DNA of 64,000 bases from the NCBI GenBank assembly GCA_963575745.1, contig CAUYUJ010017629.1:1-64000 (forward strand). Reading direction: 5' to 3'. Source of the DNA: Prorocentrum cordatum. Taxonomy: Eukaryota; Sar; Dinophyceae; Prorocentrales; Prorocentraceae. The notes under the pieces were generated by a model. The model made no database searches. It saw only the letters and a program-made list of their open reading frames with translations, and had not been told where the DNA came from. Positions 21,612-32,906 of this stretch are shown here, in pieces. The translations under genes were made by a program, and so were the position numbers. The number at the start of each line of letters is the position of its first letter. Within the stretch, counting starts at the first letter, position 1.

Positions 21612-21995
21612 TCAGGCCCCGTCGTCGGCATGCATGGCCTCCTCGGGCCCGTCCGCGACGACCTCCCAAGGCACGTGGCCAAGTCGGCGGTACGAATGGT
21701 AAAGCATGCGCGCCGTCCTCAGGGATGGAGGGATGGAAGGAAGGACTCTGGGACCCTGAAATCCTGATCTCTTGGGGCAAATTCCAAACCGCCGGGTCCT
21801 GATCCTCAACTGGAATCTAGACTGGTAGACGGCGACGCTGTCTTTCACAATCTTCAGGATCTCAGAATACTTCCACCCCCTGCTAGCCTCGCGGAGGTTT
21901 AGCAAGGACACTCGCGTGAGGGCCTCGTGCAGCAACACCCGATGTTTCTGGCGGGCGCGCAACTTGCCCGACGCAGGTTCCACTCGCCTCGACAT
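21612..21995 (-). CDS. 127-aa basic ORF or exon pair, hypothetical
   Basis: The frame from ATG at 21995 to the stop at 21612 is uninterrupted and has two protein-like blocks. These are LLHEALTRVSLLNLREAS with KYSEILKIVKDSVAVYQSRF, and ARMLYHSYRRLGHVPWEVV ending in an acidic tail. The segment between them (about 21,730-21,780) may be an intron, since an AG|G site precedes the second block. It lies just downstream of the methyltransferase gene on the same strand. No family is recognised. Confidence 0.45.
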   Translation of the reverse strand: MSRRVEPASGKLRARQKHRVLLHEALTRVSLLNLREASRGWKYSEILKIVKDSVAVYQSRFQLRIRTRRFGICPKRSGFQGPRVLPSIPPSLRTARMLYHSYRRLGHVPWEVVADGPEEAMHADDGA

Positions 21996-22246
21996 GCGCC
22001 CCAGTTGCGGCGGCTGCCCAGGGACCCGACAAGCCAACGAGCGGCTCGGGCCCCGCGCTGCGACGGCACCGAGCGAAGAGGGCGGCGCGGAGCAGGGGAG
22101 CACATGGCATATGGCATAGCTATGCATAGTTGAAAGGATAGAACGCAAGGGAGAAGGGGGAGAGGGGCAGCATGGAGACATCTGAAGCGCGGCGGCACGA
22201 CCGCTCCCGACGGCTGCCCCCGTTGCCCCCAGCGCCTCCTCACTCC

Positions 22247-24832
22247 TTATTGCAGCGCGAGGTGCTGGTCGGGCTCCGCGTTGAGGCAGGCGAACTTCGG
22301 CGCCTGAGCGGGCGGCCCGGGCGATGGGGGGGGCGGCAGGGGGCTGACGGCAAAAGACACGGATGGGGGGCCACGTCGGGGGGCGGGGGGAGGCAAAGCG
22401 GGGGCGAGGAGGAGGCGCGAGGAAAAACAGGAAGAGGGGGGGCTGGAGGAGGCCGAGGGAGGGTCGGCCGCCAACCCCCCACCCACCCCCAGCCCGCGCG
22501 CGCCCCGAGTCCCCGCCAGAGCCCATCCAGAAGCGACGCGCTCGAAGGTCGGGGCAAACAAGGAAGCGCAGAAGCACGCGAGGGGGGCGGCCGTTCTCAG
22601 GGGGGTGCAATGCTGAGGGGCATCGTGTTTCAGGCGCTACGCCTCGCCCGCCATCTGCTTCTGACGCTTCTCCTTCGCGATCTCGGCGGCGAGGGTCTGG
22701 GTCTCCTCTGCCATGTAGTTGGAGATGTCGTGGCGGGCGCCGTCGAAGTCGTCCAGCACGCCCGCCAGGACCTGGATGGGGGCAGGCAGAGGGCGCGGGG
22801 GCGGACGCGTTCAATCCCGCAACGAAGTGAGCGAGGGGGGGAGCTCCGATTTGAGGGGGGTTCAGACTCGGGGTTGCGCTGGAGGGCTGGGCGGGGGGGC
22901 CAGCGAAAAGGCCCAGGCAATTCCCCCGACGGGGGCTTCGCGAGCGACCCGTCTGGAGGGCGCCAGACCCCCCGCCCGCACGCGCGCATCAATACTTCAT
23001 TGCGCAAATAAACATAGGGATTCGATGCGGTGGCACCCCTCGCCCCCGTCGTTGCCGCCGTCGTCCCCGGGCCGCGTCCTCGTCGCCCTCGTCGCTGTAG
23101 TCGTCGCGGTCGTGGTCGTCGTCCTCGTCGACGTCGCGGCCCGCGTGGTCGCCGCGTCGTCGAGTCGTCGCCGCCGTCGCCCTCGGCCCGAGCGGGCTCG
23201 GGCGCCCCGCCGCGGCCGCCGCGGCCGCTCGGCGGAAAAGGAAAAGTTTGCGATGTTGATATCCCTCCGACCTCCTTGTCGCCCTCGTCTTGGTCGAGCA
23301 CGCGCGGCTGCTTGGCGCGGCGGCCCTCGCCCTCGCCCGCGTCCTGCGCGGGGCGGCGGCGATCGGTGCGAGGGGGTGCCTGAACAGCCCGGGCCCCAGA
23401 GGCCCCAAGTTGGCATCGGGCCCGAGGGCCCGCCGAGCAAAAATGCGCGACGGCCAAGACAACGTCGACGTCTTCGCCGACGTCTTCGCCGTCGCGCCCC
23501 GGGGGCAAGCGGAGGGGGGGCAATGGCCAGATTGAGCCCGAGTCCTCGGAGTCGGAGAGGGAGATGGGCCCCCGCCCCCCGCGGGGAGGCTGAACCCCGA
23601 GCGCGCCCAGGATGCGGCACTCCGACGCCGAGGGCGCCTGGGCAAGAAGAAGGAAGGGCGGCGGGGAGAACGACGCAACTCGAGGGGAGGCACCTGGCTC
23701 GACGAGGGGGGGGGGGCGGGGGGGGGAATGGGGAGGGATAATAGAAAAGGGCAACGGCGAGAGGAAGAGGAGAGGCGGGGGGCGAGAAGGAATCACTGGA
23801 TCATTGGAGTCCTTGGCCCTGCCGCGCTTGGCCAGCGGCTGCGGGGCGGCCTTGGCCTTGGCCTTGGCCTCCGCGGCCTCCGCCGCCCCTGGGGCGCCCG
23901 GGGCAGCCGCGGCCTGGGGCGGGCGGCGGGGCGCGGGGAGGGGCGGGGCGAAGAGGAAGCTGGGGGGCGGGGGGCAGCGACACTGGGCCAGCCCCAAAAA
24001 GTCTACGAGGAAGGAGAGGGGGTGCCCCCAGGGGGGTTGAGCCGCGGATGGCCTTCTTAGCCAGGGCAGTCGCCTTCGCCCGGGCCTTCGCCTTCGCCTT
24101 CGCCTTCGACTTCGCCTGCGGCGCAGCCTGCAAGGCAGCAGCGGCGCGCTTGAGCGGCGAGCGGTTGGCGATCAGCGGCAGGAGCGTCGAGCCGATGCTA
24201 GGCATGTGCATGGCGTTCCCGTAGGCCATCCACTCGACGGAGTGAGGCAGCATGTCGAACCGATTCGGGAAACCCTGCATCCTGGGGGGGCAAAGGTACG
24301 CGGTCGGGGGCCGCCTCATCCTCGTCGACTCGTCGGGGTGCCCTCCACCTCCAAGGGCCCTGGAAGATGCGGGAGATGCCTAGGGGGGCGATGGCGATGC
24401 TATGCAGTTGCGGGCTATTGGGCGACCCCCGCCTGCAGCGCTCCAAATTGTTGACCCAGCGGTACACGGTCGGCGCCTTCTCGGGCTCGTAGCCGTTGTC
24501 GGGGTTGAAGGCCTCAGGGATGGGCAGGCCGACGAGCCACAAGTACCTGCGCAGCTTATTGCGACGCCTGCCATTATCATCATCATTCTTCTCGTTTTCA
24601 CTGTCATTGCCGTAATTGGCATTATCACTTTATCTTCATATGATTATATGTTGTATTCTATGTATATATATATATATATACATCCTCTCCCCGATTCGTA
24701 TCTCTCTGTCTCTCTTTCTCCATCTCCCTCTGTCATCTCTCCCTCTCTCTCTATCTCTCCAGTTCCTCTCTCTCTCGTAATCTCCCTTTCGCCCTCTTTC
24801 ACTCTCTCTCTCTCTCCTTCTCGCTCTCTCGC

Positions 24833-24879
<47 letters not shown>

Positions 24880-25043
24880 CCTCTCTATGTGTCGCTATAA
24901 TATATATATATGTATATATATATGTATTCATCTATGTCTCTCTTCTTTTTCTGTATCTCTCTCTCTCTCTCGATATATATATATATATATATATGTATCC
25001 CTGTCACTCTCTGTGCGTCTCTCTCTCTCTCGCCCTCTCCCTC

Positions 25044-25117
<74 letters not shown>

Positions 25118-25649
25118 TCTCTCCTCTACCCCCCTCCTCGTCGGGCCATCGCGCCCCCTGCCTGGGCCCCGGGGCCCCGACGTCGATGGCCCAATGGGGC
25201 CCTCGAAAATCGGGTCGCGGACTGAGGCTTGAACTCAAAGTCGGTGCAGGTCCGATGGTTTGATTGGGGCACTTGTTCTTGGTCGTAAGCGTGGGGCTCT
25301 TGTTGAAGCACATCGTGGCGCCGTATGAGTCCTTGTCGGGGTCCCTGCAGATGTCAATGATAACAAACTCCATGCTGGGGTGGACCGCCGTGACGTTCGC
25401 CTTCAGGACCACCATGTATTTCTTCAGGTTGGACTTCTGCTTGTCCGTCATCACCCCAGGGAGGTCGGGGTTCTGGCGGTACGGCACGCTCCTGCGCACG
25501 CGGCGCGGATGGATGTCTGGATCTACGCACGTGCCACACATAGCCAGGCAGACAAGACAGACGCACAGTGTAGATTGTGCGTCTGCCTGTCTGCCTGCCC
25601 CAGCTCTCGCCGCGATCGCCCTCTCAATATCATGTATCCCTTTTTTTTT

Positions 25650-25689
<40 letters not shown>

Positions 25690-25890
25690 TCGCTCTCTCT
25701 CTCTCTCTCTATATATATATTTCTCTATCGTTCCTCTCTCTCTCTCTCTCTCTGTCTCTCTTCTCTTCTCTTCTCTTCTCTTCTCTTCTCTTCTCTTCTC
25801 TTCTCTTCTCTTTCTTTGCTGTTTCCCTGTATAATATTACATGTCAATTTCTCTGGTGTTTCCTCTCTCTCTCTCTCTCTATCTGCCTCG

Positions 25891-25932
<42 letters not shown>

Positions 25933-25945
25933 GCTCTCTCTTTCC

Positions 25946-25987
<42 letters not shown>

Positions 25988-28900
25988 TTTCTCTCTCTCT
26001 CTCTCTCTCTCTCTCCCTATATATATATATATATATACCTCTCTCCGCGAAGTCTTTCGCCGACTCTCCCGCCCCGCCGCCCCTGCGCTCCCGTCGAAGA
26101 TGTCTCTCCAGAAATCGGGCTTGTGATCGATGGCGAAGGCGCGCGGGTCGACGGCGGTGGCTTTGTCGGCGTCGGCCTCGCGCAGCGTGTTGGAGAGCAC
26201 CACGTAGAGCCGCTCGCGGTGCTGCGCCGCCCCGAAGATGTCAGCGTCCAGCTGCGGGCGGCCAATGTTTGCATCGGCGGCCCGCTCTCCCCGGGCCCCC
26301 CCCCCGCCGCCCGCCCTGGGCTCGGCCCCGTCGGCCCGGGGCCGCTGCCGACGACTACGACCTCGGAGCGGCCCGAGCCCCCATCGAGCTCGTCGAGCCC
26401 CCGCGCGCCCCCGAGCCATGGGCACGATGGCAAGATGGGGGCTCGGGCCGAGCCCCCATCTTGCCATCGTGCCCATGCCCTGTCCGATCCTGTAGAGGTG
26501 CGGCCCCGTCATTGATGGCCCCTGGCCCCCTGGCCCCGCCCCTCTAAAGCCCTCGAGCCCCCTGCCCCCTCTGCCCCCATCACCTGCCCCCCGCCCCCCT
26601 CCTACCCATCGTTAGCGACGGCGTCGCCGTCGTCGTCGCCGCCGCGGCCGTCGCCGCTGGCCGCGACGACGACGACGGGAGACGGTCACATCGTCCACCC
26701 TGGGTAGACGATGTGACGAGTCGTCGCCGTGGCCGTCGCCACAGTGACGAAGTGACGACGGCCACGGCGACGTGGTCCACGCGCCAAAACAGCGGCCCAC
26801 GATGCGACGACTCGCGACGACGACCCCGACCCCAAAACAGCGGTCCACGTGCCACGTCATGCGCCAGTGCGGCGGCAGGTTCTCGAGCAAGAAGTCCTCG
26901 ACCTTGTCCCAGCAGCACACGTTGGGCTGCGTCTCCACGGGGAGCCCCTTCGAGCGGGCCGAGAGTGGACGAGCGGGGGGCGGAACAAGAGGGTCTCCAG
27001 AAAGAGGGGGCGGCCCTGGGGGAGAGCGAGCGGCGATCGGCCCGCGCGCCTTCATCATGTCCCTGATGATCTTCTCCGACTTCGCCCTGCCGCCCGGGAC
27101 GTCCTGGGCGAGGCGGGTGCTTGGCGAGATTGGGGAACGCTGGAGCATTGCGACAATGTTCCAGCGCCCCCAATCTCGCGACCGCGCTTCCCGCCCACTG
27201 ACGGCGTTGCACTGTCAGGGGGCAGGAAGCGCGCGCGGCTGGATTCACGCGTGGATCATATGGGGGGCCATCCGCTGGATACGCGGACGCGCGCGCGGAG
27301 GGCCATGGCCGCCGCGCCTGGCCATGGGGGGGGCCGATGCCTGGAATGGCATCTGGCCAATATGTGCATCCAACTCTCGCCCAGGCTGGCGCATCGCGCG
27401 CATCCAGCTCCCTGGCGTTTACTACGCCCCCCTCCCGCGGGGGTCCATGATGCTCTTCACCTGCTCGAAGACGCAGTGCTCCAGCTGGCTGTGGGGGTTG
27501 CGAGCCAGCGCAACTGCGCCCTCGAGGGCGTGCCAGAACGGCGTGGTCCTGACGTCGTCCCAGCCCTTTTTGAGGCCCGTGCGCGAGAAGGGCGGGCACG
27601 GGGCTCCTGCGAGGGTCCACGGGGCAGGGCAGGACTCCTGCCCTTCCCCGTTGACCCTCGCGGGTCGCGGTCATCGAAATCTTCACTCCTCCACCCCATC
27701 ATCATGATCACTAACGTCATCATCATATTACTCACCATTCCTCCACTCCTCCCCTCCTGCGCCCCCCTCCCCACACCCCTCCACTCCACTCCCTTCCCCC
27801 CCCAAATCCCCAAATCCCCCTCACCCCTCCACTCGTGAGTTTTTTTTTCATCGCACTGAGGGGCCACGCCCAAGACATAAATAATGTCGAGCTCCCATTC
27901 GTCGACCTGGATTCGGCGATGCATCGCCGATAGGTCCCCGATAGCGAAACCGCAACTTCCTGGACAGCTGGGGCTATCGGCCCCGTCCGCGATCAATTTG
28001 CGATTGTGCGTCGACGCACCCCCCCTACGCCTATCCTCGCCCCACCTATCGTTGACCCTGAGCTCTACACTTCCACCTCAGAGGTGGAAGAGTAGAGTTG
28101 GACCACATCTTCGCCCCCCTGCTCTCCACAGATCATGTACTGGACCTGCAGAAGCTCGGGCGCGGCGAAGTCAACTTTCATGAAGTTGCCCTGCTCAGCG
28201 CCGTAGCGCAGTCCTCGCGAACAAACTGCAACGCAAGAAAAAACTGCAACGCGAGTCTTCGCAAACCCAGGTCAGCCAGTCGGCGCGGCCACCTCGCGGC
28301 CACGAGCGGCTCGCTAACCCGGCTCAGCCAGAGGGGGTCTTCGCGGGATCCTGCAGGATCTGGCGCCCTGGCTGACCCCCGTTTGCACTGACACCCGTCT
28401 CGGGCCCCCGAACACGGGCGGGGGCGGGGCGCCCAGGGAGGGTGGGGCGGGCAGCCCGCGCGCCACCCCCCCTTCTCTCCTCCGCCCCCTCCTTCCCCCC
28501 CCCCTTCCCTCCCGCCCCCTCCCCCCCCCCTGCTCCTCCGTCCCCCCCCCCCCCCAGCGCGCGATCAATCCTTCGCCGCGCCCGTCGTGGACGCTCAGCG
28601 CTGCGGGCAGCAGCTTGGCGTTGAGCTCCCAGGAGCCCGCCGTCGTCACGTTGGTGAAGCCCATGGCCTTGAGCGCCGCGACTGGCGTCTCGAGGCCAGC
28701 GCACGGGCAGCACACGACGATGGGCTCCTGCGGCGGGGGCAGGCGGCCACCGGCCCTCGAGCCCCCCACCCTCGACCCGCGAGTCTCGGCCCTCGCCCCT
28801 CGAACGTCGACCCTCTGCATCCTGGGCCCTCGAATCGCGGAGGTTTCGTCGATCCTCAAATCAAACCTCCGCGATTCGAGGGCCCAGGCGCCCTGGATTG

Positions 28901-29166
28901 AGGGTCGCCGCCCTAGGGGCGAGAGGTCTCCGAGGGGGGAACGATGGTCGAGGAGATCGGGGATCGAGGGTCTATTATAATCGATCATCGACCCATCGAT
29001 CCATCGATCTTCCACCCACCGCCCCACGCTCTTCAATTGGCGAAGGGACGGGGGATGGAAGACCGACGATCCGATAATCGACGATCGAGCCGCTGGCCTC
29101 CAAGTCCACCGCCGACGAGGCGATGAACTTGGCGCACACTGACAGCCACGGGGCCAGGTGCGCCAT
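22247..29166 (-). CDS. Cytosine-5 DNA methyltransferase (DNMT-type catalytic domain)
   Basis: Adds methyl groups to cytosine C5 in DNA, presumably in the nucleus. Minus-strand exons in phase are 29166-29098, 28727 to 28593 or 28587, 28190-28127, 27606-27461, 27103-27050, 26947 to 26846 or 26849, 26251-26091, 25491-25273, 24546-24433, 24281-24053, 23913 to about 23790, 23343-23272, 22771-22643 and 22303-22247 (stop TAA). Motif I is VVCCPCAGLETPVAALKAMGF. Motif IV is GAPCPPFSRTG, with the catalytic Cys spanning a GA-AG intron boundary region. Motif VI is altered, EQDVPGG instead of ENVPG. Motif VIII is FGAAQHRERLYVV. Motif IX is SPTLTTKN. Motif X is ERCRMQGFPNRF and AYGNAMHMP. The tail is Lys/Ala-rich then acidic; the exons between 23.8 and 22.8 kb are the least certain. 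MAHLAPWLS at 29166 is the first Met, and upstream exons may exist. Multi-exon structure argues for a host gene rather than a retroelement-borne copy. Confidence 0.85.
24657..25128. repeat. (TC)n and (TA)n microsatellite complex
   Basis: Alternating long CT/TC and TA dinucleotide tracts fill the methyltransferase intron between exons 24546-24433 and 25491-25273. All Ser/Leu or Arg/Glu ORFs here are artefacts. Confidence 0.95.
25648..26038. repeat. (TC)n, (TTCTC)n and (TA)n microsatellite complex
   Basis: The tract includes roughly ten tandem TTCTC pentamers at 25,763-25,812 and ends in (TA)n. It lies in the intron between methyltransferase exons at 26251-26091 and 25491-25273. Confidence 0.95.
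27870..28075. repeat. Hairpin repeat family R1, single copy
   Basis: Contains GGCGATGCATCGCCGATAGG and the right-end signature CGCACCCCCCCTACGCCTATC shared with copies at 456-965, 39.2 and 60.7 kb. It is directly followed by a palindrome CTTCCACCTCAGAGGTGGAAG split at 28069-28091. It lies in a methyltransferase intron. Confidence 0.6.
28226..28408 (-). repeat. Degenerate inverted copy of MITE family R3
   Basis: Reads on the minus strand like the copy at 39,907-40,154: the CGTTTGCA-type left part, GGCGCCAGATCCTGCAGGAT, GCGGCCGCGAGGTGG-like centre and AACTGCA tail. It lacks clear ends, so it is an older or truncated copy. Confidence 0.65.
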
Positions 29167-30221
29167 CGCAGCGCGCCGCCTCCCCAGCCAAGGAGGCGAC
29201 GAGTAGCCCGATTTCAGCCACGGACAACGCCTGATTTCCCGCGGAAATCAGAAGTTGCCGCGCCGCCAAAATCGGGCCACTCGCGGCCCCCCCCCCGACG
29301 CTGCCCCCGCAGCCGCTGCAGGTCGCGCGCGGGCCCCGGCCAGAGCCGAAGAAGGAGGGGGGGCAAGAAGGGGGGGGGCGGCGGAGGAGAGGAGTTAATC
29401 GGAGAGGGAATAGGGTAGAAAAATGGGCGGACGGGGAAAGAGGGGGAAGAAGAGAGTGGAAGGGGAAGGGGGCGGAAGGGGCGAGGGGCGACGGGGAAGG
29501 AAGGGGGGGGGCAGGGGGGGAAGGAAAGAGAAGAGGAGGGAGGGGAGGACGGTGGGATGGGGCCAGGGAAAGGGAAGAACCAATGGGAGGGTCGCAGGAT
29601 TGACGGCTCGCAAAATGACCCCCCCTCTCGAAAAACATAACGAGCACAACATTTCAACGCCGAGCAAGCGCATGACAATACCACGCGTCGAACAGACACG
29701 GAACAAACACACAAACGCTTGAGGGGGCGCATGTGAAATTAAATAAGCACTGGCGGGGCCTCGGAAGTAATGGCAACATGGCGGATTTGAGAACCACTGC
29801 GAAAAGCTCAAAACCCTCCATTTGTTGGTTCCCAATCGTCTCGCCTCTTTGAAGTATGTCGGAAGCTATCTGGAACCATCCTCGGCTATCATGAGCCCCG
29901 CCTTGGAGGCCATCTTTGAGCACCAGACGCCCTCTTGGAGCCACCCTGGGCGAAAGAGGACCCCGTAACACACCGCGAACCCCCCTGATGTCCTCAGATA
30001 GGGGAAGGGGGAGGGTACCCCTCCCCGAAGAGAAGAGGGTTTTGCCAAGGGAAAGAAAGGTATCGTTAGACCACCTTGGCCCAAAGGGCTGGTGGGATTC
30101 ACCTGGCGGTTCATTGCGAGCGGCTCTTCTGTCAGGGCCGCGGCGAAGGCCGACGACAGATCGACAGGCCCGGAAAATATCGGGGCAGGAGTACACATTG
30201 GAACCCAGAGAAACACGATAC

Positions 30222-30452
30222 TCAGAGCCCCGAATCATCAGGGGTAACTCGGGTCAGGGATAACTCGGGTTCGTTTTTCGGGAATCCAAACCCGAGTTAC
30301 CCCGGACCCGAGTTACCCCGGATGAATCGGGCGTCCAAGAGCCCCGAATCATCAGGGGCAACTCGGGTCAGGGATAACTCGGGTTCCTTTTTCGGGAATC
30401 CAAACCCGAGTTACCCCGGACCCGAGTTATCCCGGATAACTCGGGCGCCCAA
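30222..30452. mobile_element. Dimeric MITE (family R4), copy 1
   Basis: Two head-to-tail units of about 115 bp, each with inner inverted repeats of AACTCGGGT and ACCCGAGTT. Outer ends are TCAGAGCCCCG and GGGCGCCCAA. Five-bp direct repeats GATAC lie at 30217-30221 and 30453-30457, as expected of a target duplication around the whole dimer. It has no coding capacity. Confidence 0.8.
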
Positions 30453-31932
30453 GATACGCCATCAGGCAGCCGCAACCACTCCCAGGACGCTCTGGGAGGG
30501 TCGAGGCAGTCCCCGTGAACGCAGGGAGTCGCCAGGAGTCCCCAATCACGCCCAGGGCGCTCGGGGAGGGCCGAGGAAGTTCCTGTAGATGCCAAGAGGT
30601 TACACAATTTTGGTGAGGTTTTAGAAATTTCCAGTGTGCTCTTGGGATTATAGGATCCGCTGCGACGCCAGAGGAGGCGCCATAATTCGCCTTTTTTCAG
30701 ACGACTGATGGAGCCCCTCAGTAGAATTGTACAGCTAGTGCCGTTTATTATCCTGAGTTGTTCCCCATCGATCGAGAGGGATCTTTGCGCGATATCCGAC
30801 CCCGAGCCAAACCTCAGGGTCGCTTTTGGAGATTGCCGTGGCGATCCTGGTGGCCACCATTCGGGGCAAGGCTTTTTGTTCGAGGGGTGGCATGCCCCTT
30901 TCCAGCTCCCCCCCCGCCGTCCCTCCCTGCACCCGTTTCGCGATGCAGACACGTTTTCGTCATGACCAGTATGCCGACAGAGGTCCGTCGATTAGTGTCC
31001 AGCATGGTCAGTCTTTTTTTGTTGCTAGGGGTCGATGGTCACGCAGCCAAGGGGGGCGCAAGGGGGGGAGCGTGGAGCAGTGACGTCAGCAGCGCGCTCG
31101 GATCGGAGGCCCCGAGCGTCCACGGCGCGTGCCCGCTCTGCGATCTGCCCCCCCCCCGGCCGTCGTGCCGAGCTGGGGGATGCTGAGTGTTTCTGCCCAC
31201 CTCGGTGGCGACGGCGTCGTCGGCCACGGGAGAAGGAGAAGGAGAAGAAGGAGAAGTAAGAAGGAGAAGGAGAAGGAATGAGAAGGAGAAGGAGAAGAAG
31301 GAGAAGGTCTCAGAAGCGGGAAGGAGGAGGCCCTTTGCGGGGTTCTGGGACAAGGAGAGAAGGGAGAAGAGAGAAGGGAGACGGAGTAGGACGTGAGAGC
31401 AGGAGGAGGCCTCAGAAGGCGGCGGGACCTCTCAGAAGCCCTCGCGCCTTCGAGAGAACTTGCTGTGTTTTCTGGGAACGCTCAAACAACTTCTCAGAAG
31501 GCCGGGGGTCTTCCGAGCCTCTGCGAAGTCCCGCCCCTTCTCACTTCCCCCCGGGAGAGACGCCGACAGAGGGAACGCGGCTGGGGGTTGGCGGGTTGGC
31601 TGGTTCTGGAGCCGGCTGGGGGTCTGAGGTCTGGTTCTGAGCGTCGCTTCAAGGGTGGGGCGGTAAGTTTGGGGGGAGAAAGGTGCATTTTCGGGCATTC
31701 AAGGCCCCTTTGGGGCCCTGAAGGGCTCCTTTAGGGGCCCTTCGGGGTCCCTTTTCTGCAGCTCTCGCCGCACCCCTATTTATATCGCCCCCCAGTAGCG
31801 CGACGCCCACTGGTTCCAGCCAACAGGAAGGGGGGCAAGGTTCGAGCTCAGGCCCCCAGTTCTGCCTGCAAGTTAGCTGGTTGTCGCGCTGGTGGACGGT
31901 GGTGGGTGGCTGGTCGGCATGTTGTCGGCCAC

Positions 31933-32089
31933 GCGCAGAGGGGAGCAGGGGGAGGGGGGAAGGCTACTTAGAAGCACCCCTGCTTCTTAGAAGGGGCGGG
32001 CCTTGTCTATCGATGTAAGGCCGGCGCCTTCTAAGAAGCAGCCTCCCTCTAAGAAGCCCTCCCCCCTCCCCCTACCCCCTGGTGTGCGC
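31933..32089. mobile_element. Small inverted-repeat element (family R5), copy 1
   Basis: Ends are GCGCAGAGG plus G-rich AGGGGGAAGGC on the left and a complementary CCTCCCCC-rich arm ending GTGTGCGC on the right. The interior carries CTTCTTAGAAG and TTCTAAGAAGC palindromes. A second copy is at 37,406-37,566. Confidence 0.55.
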
Positions 32090-32228
32090 CGCCAATGTTG
32101 GGCTGGGTGGGCTAGCTATGCTGGCTGGTGGACTGGCCCCGGCGGTTGGCTTTGACAGCCCCTTTGCAGCTCACAGCTGCATGGGCCTCGGGGCGCTCCA
32201 CTGCCCCAGACGAGCCAGAAATATATAC

Positions 32229-32459
32229 TCAGAGCCCCGAATCATCAGGGGTAACTCGGGTCAGGGATAACTCGGGTTCGCTTTTCGGGAATCCAAACCC
32301 GAGTTACCCCGGACCCGAGTTACCCCGGATGAATCGGGCGTCCAAGAGCCCCGAATCATCAGGGGTAACTCGGGTCAGGGATAACTCGGGTTCCTTTTTC
32401 GGGAATCCAAACCCGAGTTACCCCGGACCCGAGTTACCCCGGATGAATCGGGCGCCCAA
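32229..32459. mobile_element. Dimeric MITE (family R4), copy 2
   Basis: Same two-unit structure as copy 1, with only scattered substitutions. Direct repeats TATAC flank it (32224-32228 and 32460-32464). Confidence 0.8.
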
Positions 32460-32622
32460 TATACTAATGTATGTGTGCGCGCTTTTCTTCGATGCTTCCA
32501 GATTTTCCAGGATGCTCGCTGTACCGCTGCTCCTGTGCATTCGGACCACCTGGCAGTCCAGAGCGATATGCACCGCCAGTTCTTTGTGCAGCCCTGTCTC
32601 CATTCCTGACTACGTGCTCAAG

Positions 32623-32906
32623 GCACCGTGGCGGATCCTACCGGCGACAACTGCTGGTGCGGGGGCACGCTGATCGACAGCCGGTGGGTTCTCACGGCCG
32701 CCCACTGCGTGAGCAACAGGGGCACTGGCTCCGTCGCCGTCGAGCTAGGCGAGTACGACAAGCACGCCAGCGGCTCGGACGGCACCGAGGTGCAGCTGTC
32801 GGTGTCCTCGATCGTCGTGCACCCCGACTACAACGACAACACCCTCGACAACGACTTCGCCCTCCTAGAGCTCGACTCTCCGGCGCCCCTCAACGACTGC
32901 ATCCAG
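32623..32906 (+). CDS. Trypsin-domain exon 1 (His and Asp of the triad)
   Basis: After CTCAAG|G the frame reads [15 protein letters not shown], then [13 protein letters not shown] (catalytic His), and [17 protein letters not shown] (catalytic Asp). These are the classic S1-family motifs. The 3' border is near CATCCAG at 32906 but is not certain. Confidence 0.85.

Larger units (their letters stand above)
29170..32620. other. Strand-switch region, no convincing gene
   Basis: Minus-strand coding ends at its 5' side near 29.17 kb and plus-strand coding begins near 32.62 kb. Between them I see purine- and pyrimidine-rich tracts (29.3-29.6 kb; GAAGGA repeats 31.23-31.40 kb), two dimeric MITE insertions and one other inverted-repeat element. 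No protein-like frame was found. It is the natural place for divergent promoters and for the missing N-terminal exon(s) of the protease gene. Confidence 0.4.

Noticed and set aside
24660-26500. Large Ser/Leu-rich plus-strand ORFs (up to 427 aa)
   Set aside because: They are made of CT/TC microsatellites in methyltransferase introns; the true exons there are on the minus strand.
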